This document shows positions 1 to 7,426 of a stretch of 64,000 nucleotides of DNA, piece after piece. Each line of letters starts with the position of its first letter. Position 1 is the stretch's first letter. The position numbers were made by a program, and so were the translations under genes. The DNA is from Bacteroidota bacterium (GTDB lineage Bacteria > Bacteroidota > Bacteroidia > Bacteroidales > F082): NCBI GenBank assembly GCA_009773165.1, contig WOUZ01000014.1:23962-87961 (forward strand). The letters run 5' to 3'. Under the pieces are notes generated by a model. It was given only the letters and a program-made list of their open reading frames with translations, ran no database searches and had not been told where the DNA came from.

Positions 1-357
1 CTGTCTTAGTTTAAATGTTTCCTGTCTTAGTTTAACGGTACTCTGTCTTAGTTTAAATGTTTCCTGTCTTAGTTTAACGGTACCCTGTCTTAGTTTAACG
101 GTACTCTGTCTTAGTATAAATGTTTTCTGTCTTAGTTTAACGGTACCCTGTCTTAGTATAAATGTTTTGTATCTTAGTATAAATGTTTTCTGTCTTAGTT
201 TAACGGTACCCTGTCTTAGTTTAAATGTTTCGTGTCTTAGTTTAACGGTACCGTGTCTTAGTTAAAGAGTACCGTGCCTTATGTTAATGGTACTGTGTCA
301 TAAGTTAAGAGTTTCGTGTCTTAGTTTAAGGGTATCGTGTCTTAAGTTACTTGCAAC
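1..357. repeat. Tandem array, 17 units of exactly 21 bp
   Basis: Seventeen units start at 1, 22, 43, 64, 85, 106, 127, 148, 169, 190, 211, 232, 253, 274, 295, 316 and 337, with no break in the 21-bp period. Each begins CTGTCTTAGTTTAA or a close variant. Tails fall into two classes: ATGTTTC/ATGTTTT (type A) and CGGTACC/CGGTACT (type B). A and B largely alternate, giving a partial 42-bp higher-order period. The units next to the ABC permease gene (253-357) have diverged, while those toward the window edge are nearly identical. The array ends 16 bp from the permease stop codon and probably continues to the left. Function unknown; 21 bp equals two turns of B-DNA. Confidence 0.97.
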
Positions 358-373
358 TTTCGCTACTTGCTTT

Positions 374-1564
374 TCATGCCTGTTTTGAAAGCTTATAAAC
401 TTCACGAAATGATGGTTCTTTACCTGTTATAAGGATTGATACCCTGAAAATCTTTGCTGCAAGTTTGCGTAAAAAATAGAACGTGAGCACCAGCAAGATA
501 AATGAACCAGCAACTTGCCAGTAGGCCACCTCTGTCACAGCCCAACGCATGGGCATTGATGTAGCAGAAGTCAGTGGAAACCATGAAAGAAATAATGCCA
601 AACCACTATCAGGGTCGCGAATCACTAAAAATGAAGCTAATACAAAAACCAGGGGCAGCATCATCAGTGAGCTTTTACCAGAGTTGTTTGGCTCGGTAAT
701 AATTGAAGCAATGGCAGCCAGTATGGCATTCCAAATTAATATACCTACTACTGCAAATGGCAGGTAGATAGCTATCGAAGGCAAATAGATATAGTCAAGA
801 ATAACGGATGCTGGCGAGCCTGTGAATTGGAAAAAGAGCATTCCGCCAACGATACTCAGCAGGGCGTAAGTGAGCATGGAGGATATACCTGTGAGTGAAA
901 TGCCAAATATTTTCCCGTCCATCCATACCTGAGGACTGATAGCTGAAACAATTTGTTCTGTTATTTTCAACTGCTTTTCACCTGTTATTGCGGTAAACTG
1001 ATAAGCAAAACTAAGGAAGACAGCCATAATCATTAGTCCGGCAAAAAAATAAGAAAGAACTACTCTTTTACCCGCATTATCAGCATAAACAAATGACTCC
1101 TTTACAGGGGCCTGCGACAGTACAGCAGTTAATTCATCTGGACTTAATCCGATTTTTTGCAACTCTTTTTGCTTATGATATTCGGTTAAATGGGTTTTGA
1201 GTTTCTTTATGACAGGAGTGCTTTTATAGGCATACACCACATAATTTTCTGAGTCTGATTCAAGCAAAATTCCCTCTTTTTCGTTGCTCATAAGCTCGAT
1301 AAATCGTGCCTTTTCTGTTTCTGGAATTGATTTAATGATGTAATGACTACTCAGAAATTCGGTTAACATAGTATCCGTGTCACTGTAAACATGCACCTCA
1401 GATTTCTTATCTGATTCGGAAAATGCATATCTGCCACCGAAGTAAAAAACAACCGATGTTGCAATCATTATAAGAATGCCAAAAGCTTCGTTCTTAGGCT
1501 TAAAAAATCGGCTGTACTCCCAGCTTGTTACTGTTATTACCTGCTTTAAATAGTTCATAATCAT
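374..1564 (-). CDS. ABC-2 type transporter permease (NatB-like)
   Basis: Predicted 396-residue inner-membrane permease of an ABC exporter. A first membrane segment lies at about residues 27-46. It is followed by an extracytoplasmic domain of about 120 residues and then a C-terminal block of five or six hydrophobic segments from about residue 168. This is the topology of the NatB/ABC-2 family, whose known members export sodium ions or other small substrates; the substrate here cannot be told. The start overlaps the stop of the upstream ATPase gene by 4 bp (ATGA), so the two are translationally coupled. A second, separate pair of the same type lies at 54185-56468. The gene ends directly beside the 21-bp array. 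Confidence 0.85.
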   Translation of the reverse strand: MIMNYLKQVITVTSWEYSRFFKPKNEAFGILIMIATSVVFYFGGRYAFSESDKKSEVHVYSDTDTMLTEFLSSHYIIKSIPETEKARFIELMSNEKEGILLESDSENYVVYAYKSTPVIKKLKTHLTEYHKQKELQKIGLSPDELTAVLSQAPVKESFVYADNAGKRVVLSYFFAGLMIMAVFLSFAYQFTAITGEKQLKITEQIVSAISPQVWMDGKIFGISLTGISSMLTYALLSIVGGMLFFQFTGSPASVILDYIYLPSIAIYLPFAVVGILIWNAILAAIASIITEPNNSGKSSLMMLPLVFVLASFLVIRDPDSGLALFLSWFPLTSATSMPMRWAVTEVAYWQVAGSFILLVLTFYFLRKLAAKIFRVSILITGKEPSFREVYKLSKQA

Positions 1565-2493
1565 GGTTTTTTTACAAGTTGAAGGAAAATTTCGTGTAGG
1601 CCGGGTTTATGGCTTGTAATATCAGAGATTCCATCAATCATAGCCAGATCGTGTAACACTTTTTTTAGATCGGATGATTGACCGAATGTTATTTTTACAT
1701 GCAATTCATCCATACTTTCAATAGTTTCAACTCCGTTTAAACGTTGAAAAGTTGCTTCATTATAAGGTGATTCGAACTGAAGTTCAATGATTATTTTTTC
1801 ACCAAATGATTGATATATCCCCGCCAAAGAGCCGTTATATACCTCATTGCCATTATTAATAAGGAAAATTTTATTTGCCATTTTTTCAACCAACGACATT
1901 TGATGCGCACTCAAAAGAATGGTAGTGCCCTGATTGTTTATTTCTTTGATAAAATCGATAAATAGTTCCTGATTAACCGGGTCTAAGCCGGAAAAAGGCT
2001 CGTCAAGTACTGCAAATCGGGGCTTATGCAGAATTGAAGCGACAAACTGAATTTTTTGCTGATTTCCTTTCGAAAGTACCTGAAGTTTTTCATTTGCTCT
2101 GGAGGCAAGTCCGAGCCGTTCTAACCATATCATAGCAGCTTTTTTAGCATCTGCTTTTTCCATCCCTCTGATGGTTGCAAGATAAACCAGTGATTTAAGG
2201 ATCGGAATGTCAAGGTAAAGTCCTCTCTCCTCGGGCAGATAACCAATATGCCGGGCTTCCGGTACCTGATTTTGTTTTCCGCTGAGATTCCACTCAATCG
2301 TTCCGCTATCGGGCTTGATAATATCAAGCAACATGCGAAGTGTTGTGGTTTTACCTGCACCATTTGGTCCCAGAAAAGCATAAATATCGCCTTGCTCAAC
2401 AGCAAACGATAGATCATTTACAGCTTTTATTTTCAAAAAACTTTTGCTTATCGAATTTACACTAAGAACGGTGTTTTGCATGTTATCAATCAT
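1561..2493 (-). CDS. ABC transporter ATP-binding protein (NatA-like)
   Basis: Cytoplasmic ATPase of 310 residues that powers the adjacent permease. Walker A is GPNGAGKTT at residues 42-50, the signature is LSKGN at about 140-144, and Walker B with catalytic Glu is AVLDEP at about 161-166, followed by the D-loop. The segment YLPEERGLY after the Q-loop region is characteristic of NatA-type ATPases. The last 90 or so residues form the accessory C-terminal domain seen in DUF4162-type exporter ATPases. Met5 is an alternative start. Substrate unknown. No TAnnTTTG promoter is seen in the 210 bp upstream. Confidence 0.88.
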   Translation of the reverse strand: MIDNMQNTVLSVNSISKSFLKIKAVNDLSFAVEQGDIYAFLGPNGAGKTTTLRMLLDIIKPDSGTIEWNLSGKQNQVPEARHIGYLPEERGLYLDIPILKSLVYLATIRGMEKADAKKAAMIWLERLGLASRANEKLQVLSKGNQQKIQFVASILHKPRFAVLDEPFSGLDPVNQELFIDFIKEINNQGTTILLSAHQMSLVEKMANKIFLINNGNEVYNGSLAGIYQSFGEKIIIELQFESPYNEATFQRLNGVETIESMDELHVKITFGQSSDLKKVLHDLAMIDGISDITSHKPGLHEIFLQLVKKP

Positions 2494-2704
2494 TTATTAT
2501 ACGTTTTCTCGTAGCAACGAAGTTGAATTTTGAGGTGTTGCAAACGCTCGCATTTCCCTTAACATATTTATCCATAAAAAACAGTGGATAAAAATAGAAA
2601 AAAGTTCGATAATCTTCTGAAGCATTACTACTTACAATTACTTTTTTAGATTGAAGGTATTCATCCAAAACCATGTAAAGGACAATATGCTTCGAAAAAT
2701 CTAC

Positions 2705-3979
2705 CTAAAGCCTCGTCACCATTATCTTATCAATTCGCTGCCCGTCCTTGTCGATCACTTCCAATTCGTAGGGGCCAAAAATGTAACGATCGCCTACATT
2801 TGGCATCACACCGGTGTTAAAAATTATCAACCCTGCAACGGTGGTAAACTTACCCTGACTTTCATATGGTATCGAAATGTCGAAGTTTTTAATGAATTCT
2901 ATAACAGGGTATTGCCCGTCGACAAGCCAGCTGTTTTCATCGCGCTGAACAATCTCATATTCATCCTGGTCTTCCTCTGACATATCTCCAACCAAGGCGT
3001 CAAGCACATCGTCCATTGTGACAAAACCAACAGTAGTTCCGTATTCGTCAACCACAATGCCATAATGCATCCTTTTTTGCTTGAAAAGCTCCAGAACTTT
3101 ATATGCATAGGTACTTTCGTTCATATAAACAGGCTGCTTGAGGTAGTCCGTTATCAGGAAGGTGTCGTCTGTTGTTGAAGCAAAAAGATCTTTTAACAAC
3201 ACGATTCCAAGTATGTCGTCAAGGTCATTGTTATTACAGACCGGATATGCGGAGTGTTTTTCAAGCTTAATTTTCTTTCGTATATCGTCCAGATTTTCCG
3301 AAACATTGAAATAAACCAAGTCGGATCTGTGGGTGTAAAGTGAGTTCACTCTTCTGTCGCCTAATTCAAAAACCCTCGACACGATACTCGATTCAATATC
3401 TTGAATTTCACCCCCTTCGGCACTCTCTCTGATGATGGATTTTATCTCTTCCTCAGTTACGACACTGTCGCTGTTTTTTCTTATCCCTAAAATTTTGAGC
3501 AGTAAGGTATTCGATTTTTCGAGCAGCCAAACAAAAGGTGAGGTAATAATTGAAATCACAACCATTGGGCGTGATAATGTCACAGCAATTGTTTCCGGGT
3601 AGGTCATGCCAATGCGTTTGGGAAGTAGTTCGCCCAAAACGATTGAAAGGTAGGTCACAAAAAGCACAATCAACCCAACTGCAACACTGTGTGCCTGTTC
3701 GCCAATCCACGAAAACGAAGTGAGGAAACGCTCCATGTCCGAGGTAAGATTTTCACCGCTATAGACCCCTAAAAGTATTCCGATAAGCGTGATTCCTATT
3801 TGCACGGTTGAAAGAAACCTTGTCGGATTTGATGACAATTCAAGAGCCGATGAAGCGCCTTTTCGTCCCCTTTTGCGCAAACTTTCGAGCTTGAATTTCC
3901 GCGACGAAACCAGGGCCATTTCTGCCATCGAGAAAATCCCGTTTAACAAAACCAGACCTAAAATGATGATGAGTTCCAT
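2705..3979 (-). CDS. CNNM/CorC/HlyC-family membrane protein with CBS pair
   Basis: A 424-residue protein with the standard three-part architecture. An N-terminal DUF21/CNNM transmembrane domain (about residues 1-185) contains the EMALVSSRK and LGELLPKRIG motifs. A tandem CBS pair (about 205-325) contains FVTMDDVLDALVGD at its end. The C-terminal small CorC/HlyC domain spans about 335-420. Family members are linked to magnesium or other divalent cation efflux, and the older name haemolysin is historical. In Bacteroidota a homologue, GldE, is tied to gliding motility, but no gld genes are seen beside it. The gene appears to be a single unit; the next gene upstream ends 53 bp away. Confidence 0.85.
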   Translation of the reverse strand: MELIIILGLVLLNGIFSMAEMALVSSRKFKLESLRKRGRKGASSALELSSNPTRFLSTVQIGITLIGILLGVYSGENLTSDMERFLTSFSWIGEQAHSVAVGLIVLFVTYLSIVLGELLPKRIGMTYPETIAVTLSRPMVVISIITSPFVWLLEKSNTLLLKILGIRKNSDSVVTEEEIKSIIRESAEGGEIQDIESSIVSRVFELGDRRVNSLYTHRSDLVYFNVSENLDDIRKKIKLEKHSAYPVCNNNDLDDILGIVLLKDLFASTTDDTFLITDYLKQPVYMNESTYAYKVLELFKQKRMHYGIVVDEYGTTVGFVTMDDVLDALVGDMSEEDQDEYEIVQRDENSWLVDGQYPVIEFIKNFDISIPYESQGKFTTVAGLIIFNTGVMPNVGDRYIFGPYELEVIDKDGQRIDKIMVTRL

Positions 3980-4032
3980 TTATTATTTTGTTTCTTGTTT
4001 ATTTAACTATTTAAAATTGAGTAGTTTGTTAA

Positions 4033-6003
4033 TTATTCTTTTGATTTGAGAATCACAGCAAAACCTCCTCCTGAAGCTAAGTTGATACGCAGCTGATCAT
4101 CTTTTTTGATCGTTTTAACTTCAATGTGATAATCCTCAGCATAACGTTCAGCATTCATACCGTCAGTGATTATTTTTGCATCATATGACCCACTCAAAAA
4201 ATGAAGCGGGATGTCAAATTTGCGGGCTGACCAGTCGGTCATTCCACCTATGTACCAATCACTTCCTTTTCTCCTCGCAACAACAAGATAGTCGCCAATC
4301 TTTGCTTCAATGACGCGTGTTTCGTCCCAGACGGTTGGAATTTCAGTTATAAAATCCACCGTCTCCTGCTCTTTAAGGTAGATGGAAGGTGACTCGCACA
4401 TCATCTGTAAGGGTGCTTCATATACAACATACATGGCTACCTGATGACAGCGTGTTCCCTGACTCATAGGCCGTTCCCAACGTATGGCAAATTCTCTTTT
4501 TCCGGCATTGACCATAGCACCCGGCGTATAGTCCATTGGTCCGGCAGCCATGCGGATAAAAGGTATGGTGAGGTTATGATCAGGATTAATGTTATCACTC
4601 CATTTGTTGTTTTCAGCTCCTTTTACCCCTTCAAAATTCAACACATTGGGATAGGTACGCTGTAAACCGGATGGTTTGTAAGCTCCATGAAAATCAACAA
4701 GTAGTTGAAGACGCGCAGCTTCCTTTGCAATTTCTTCATAGGAGGTCACCATTTCCTGGTCGGATCGTTGCATAAAATCAACCTTAATCCCCTTTGCTCC
4801 CCACGACTTGTAGGTAGTAAGTATTCCTGAAATATTAGCATTCAAGGGTTTCCAAAGTACCCAAAGGATGATCCCGACACCCTTATCTTCAGCATATCGT
4901 ATCAATTCTTTCACATCCATTTCCGGATTGAATTCCATGATTTCGGTGGTGCTTTTTGTCCAGCCTTCATCCAGAATCACATATTCGATGCCGTTTGCGG
5001 CTGCAAAGTCAATGTAATATTTGTAGCTTGATGTGTTTAGCCCTGATTTGAAATCCACTCCAAACAAGTTGTTGGCATTATACCAGTCCCATGCAACTTT
5101 GCCTGGCTTGATCCATCTGATGTCTTTAATTACATTTGGTTTTGCTAACTGATAAGCTAAATTGCTTTCAACCAGTGTCTTGTCATCGCCAGTGATGAAT
5201 ACACGCCATGGATAATCACGTGCCACACCTGCTTTAGCAATATATTCGGCTTCTCTGATTATCTTCTCGTTACGGTCGGGGCCATGTTCCTCATTAGGAA
5301 TGGCTTCCAGAACAAACTTAGGAAAAGTACTTTTGAACGATTGTCCGTCACCTTTTTCAAGAAACATATTGGGGTAATGGTGCAAGGCCGTTTCAGTAAA
5401 AAGCACGTTCGTTTTCCGGACAGTCTGAAACAAAACGGGAAGACTGCAAAAACTCCCTTTTTCAACATCAGTAACAGCGAGTTCCAGATAGCTGCGTTCA
5501 TTGTGAGAATACATCTGATCTTCTTTTGGATAAAAAGTAGTGCTTTTATCAGCCAGATGTAATTCCATCGTCTCGTGCATTACTGTCGGAGAAACATTCA
5601 GATTATCACTGAAACGATAGGCAAAGCCATCATCATATACCCTTATCTGCAGTTCAAAACCCTCATCTGTCTGCAGTTGGAGAAAGTTGTAATGATCCGT
5701 AATCACTGCGTCTTTATAGGGTATTTCTGCTTGAATCAATTCATTTACAGTAGCCACTTTTTCATCGACAACTTTTCCATGACCGGCAATGCGTCCATCA
5801 CTCATGTGCATGTCAATAAAGGCTTTTTCAATGAGAATCTGTCCTTCTGATTGTAGTTGCCAACTAAAGCCCTCTTCATGATCAATGAGTAACTGTAGTT
5901 TTCCATCTGGCGATTGCACCTTATAGCTTTGGCTGGTCGAATGCAAAGAAATTGCCATTAAAAGGCATAACAACAGGAGACTTTTAGGATACAAATGATT
6001 CAT
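4033..6003 (-). CDS. Glycoside hydrolase family 97 (alpha-galactosidase/alpha-glucosidase type)
   Basis: Exported 656-residue enzyme with an N-terminal signal peptide (hydrophobic 8-20, cleavage probably near STSQS), then the GH97 N-terminal beta-sandwich, the catalytic (beta/alpha)8 barrel from about residue 300, and a C-terminal beta domain. Asp409 sits in the motif GIKVDFM, and Glu458 follows in NFEGV. GH97 contains inverting enzymes that use glutamates (SusB type) and retaining enzymes that use an aspartate nucleophile in this barrel region. The KVDF aspartate suggests the retaining alpha-galactoside branch, an inference. It stands alone, without SusC/SusD or other carbohydrate genes, so it is not in a typical polysaccharide utilisation locus. 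A TAnnTTTG promoter lies 45 bp upstream. Confidence 0.9.
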   Translation of the reverse strand: MNHLYPKSLLLLCLLMAISLHSTSQSYKVQSPDGKLQLLIDHEEGFSWQLQSEGQILIEKAFIDMHMSDGRIAGHGKVVDEKVATVNELIQAEIPYKDAVITDHYNFLQLQTDEGFELQIRVYDDGFAYRFSDNLNVSPTVMHETMELHLADKSTTFYPKEDQMYSHNERSYLELAVTDVEKGSFCSLPVLFQTVRKTNVLFTETALHHYPNMFLEKGDGQSFKSTFPKFVLEAIPNEEHGPDRNEKIIREAEYIAKAGVARDYPWRVFITGDDKTLVESNLAYQLAKPNVIKDIRWIKPGKVAWDWYNANNLFGVDFKSGLNTSSYKYYIDFAAANGIEYVILDEGWTKSTTEIMEFNPEMDVKELIRYAEDKGVGIILWVLWKPLNANISGILTTYKSWGAKGIKVDFMQRSDQEMVTSYEEIAKEAARLQLLVDFHGAYKPSGLQRTYPNVLNFEGVKGAENNKWSDNINPDHNLTIPFIRMAAGPMDYTPGAMVNAGKREFAIRWERPMSQGTRCHQVAMYVVYEAPLQMMCESPSIYLKEQETVDFITEIPTVWDETRVIEAKIGDYLVVARRKGSDWYIGGMTDWSARKFDIPLHFLSGSYDAKIITDGMNAERYAEDYHIEVKTIKKDDQLRINLASGGGFAVILKSKE

Positions 6004-6047
6004 ATTTATGAAATTTTGAACAATGAAACTTGCCTTTTATGCTTTGC

Positions 6048-6055
6048 CAAAAATA
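6048..6055 (-). promoter_or_regulatory. Promoter -7 element for GH97 gene
   Basis: On the minus strand this reads TATTTTTG, an exact match to the Bacteroidota TAnnTTTG element. It lies 45 bp before the GH97 start codon, giving a leader of roughly 35-40 nt. Confidence 0.7.
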
Positions 6056-6124
6056 GTGAAAATCACCCTGACAAACATCGGAAAAGTCAAAAACAAGGAT
6101 AGAGTCGTGCATCTTTAAGCCACT

Positions 6125-7426
6125 CTAAGTGTGAAGATTAAATATATTGGCCATTTGCTTCGTCAATGCCTTGCGTGAATAGGCTGATACATCTTGTCCG
6201 GTAAGTCGAAGTTGATTATTCTGTTGCTGCATAAACAATTCAAGAAGGAGTGCCTTTAACCTGGTTCTTTGTCCAAAGGCAATAGTATATCCTGATCGCG
6301 TTTCGTTTATAATGTTGGCAACATCACTGTTATCCGGACAAAAAGCCAAAACAGGGCGGGCAGCAGCCAGGTATTCAAATACTTTTCCTGTTAGGATATA
6401 TGATGCATTTTCAATCCGGTTTATGCTAAGCAACAGTAAAGAAGCTGCCTGCTGAAGTGCCGGAAGTGCAGCATGAGGAACATAATCTTCTAAAACGAGA
6501 TGTTTATTAAGGTCGTGATCAGAAATATCCTGAAGGATTTTAGCATCACAGCGACCAATAAAACGGAGTTCAAGTTGTTGCTCAAAAGCAGTACTTTCGT
6601 TCACGATCTCCTGCAAAACCTTCCAAAGCTCGGTTGGATTTTGATCAGGAAGAAACATTCCTGAATAAAAAATACTGAACTTCTCCGAAGGAGAATGCCC
6701 TTTCTCAGCAAAATCTTCTTCATCAAATCCATTGGTAACAACAGTGATAGGAGTTGTTGTTCGTCGGGCGAAATCATTCTTCATGGTCTGTCCCACTGTG
6801 ATGATGTGATCTGCTGTATCCAAACACTGTTGCTCCAAACGGTGGTGGATTTTTTTTGCCAGGGCTGTCAGTTTCAGTTTGTCGAAATAATAGATGCCGG
6901 TCCAGGGATCGCGGAAGTCGGCAACCCATGGAAGATTTGAATGTTTTTTCAGTCCTTTCGCTATCAAATGAAGCGAATGTGGCGGCCCTGAAGAAACAAT
7001 GAGATCAACAGGATGGTTTTTTATATAATCACGCAGGAATCTTACTGATGGCCGAACCCAAAATGCCCGTGCGTCAGGGATAAAGAAGTTGCCTCTGATC
7101 CAGATTGCCAGTTGCTCCGAAAAACGTGGTTTCTTGTCTTGTTGATCTTTTAAAAACCCATGTTGAAAAGGCGCATTCTTTTTCTTCCCCGTTAGCATAT
7201 TATACCAGGCATAGGGTTCGAAAATCTTTGTGCCAATTACCTCAATATCAGTAGGAATATCATGTAACAGACTTTCATCACGATAAGGAATTTCAGGATT
7301 GATGGGCGTATATACAACTGGTTCCCAGTTGTTTTCGCGCAGGTGTTTGACAAATTTGAGCCACCGTTGTACGCCTGCACCTCCCGAAGGTGGCCAGTAA
7401 TACGTGATGATCAGTACTCTTTTCAT
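6125..7426 (-). CDS. GT-B glycosyltransferase, family 4-like
   Basis: A 433-residue cytoplasmic or membrane-associated glycosyltransferase. The N-terminal Rossmann domain starts YYWPPSGGAGVQRW, with the glycine-rich loop of GT4 enzymes, and DFRDPW follows near residue 175. The C-terminal domain has the acid-rich donor-binding region NASYILTGKVFEYLAA, an EX7E-like pattern. It likely transfers a sugar from a nucleotide sugar to a surface glycan or lipid; donor and acceptor are unknown. Its ATG overlaps the stop of the YfhO gene by 4 bp, so both are made from one message. The two-gene coupling suggests that the membrane protein and the transferase act in the same glycan pathway. Confidence 0.85.
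   Translation of the reverse strand: MKRVLIITYYWPPSGGAGVQRWLKFVKHLRENNWEPVVYTPINPEIPYRDESLLHDIPTDIEVIGTKIFEPYAWYNMLTGKKKNAPFQHGFLKDQQDKKPRFSEQLAIWIRGNFFIPDARAFWVRPSVRFLRDYIKNHPVDLIVSSGPPHSLHLIAKGLKKHSNLPWVADFRDPWTGIYYFDKLKLTALAKKIHHRLEQQCLDTADHIITVGQTMKNDFARRTTTPITVVTNGFDEEDFAEKGHSPSEKFSIFYSGMFLPDQNPTELWKVLQEIVNESTAFEQQLELRFIGRCDAKILQDISDHDLNKHLVLEDYVPHAALPALQQAASLLLLSINRIENASYILTGKVFEYLAAARPVLAFCPDNSDVANIINETRSGYTIAFGQRTRLKALLLELFMQQQNNQLRLTGQDVSAYSRKALTKQMANIFNLHT

Noticed and set aside
1-357. CRISPR array
   Set aside because: Units are contiguous at 21 bp with no unique spacers between conserved repeats, and no cas gene is near.
2486-2674. 62-codon minus-strand open frame between the CorC and ABC ATPase genes
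   Set aside because: No recognisable motif, no promoter, and it overlaps the ATPase start; residue composition is not convincing.
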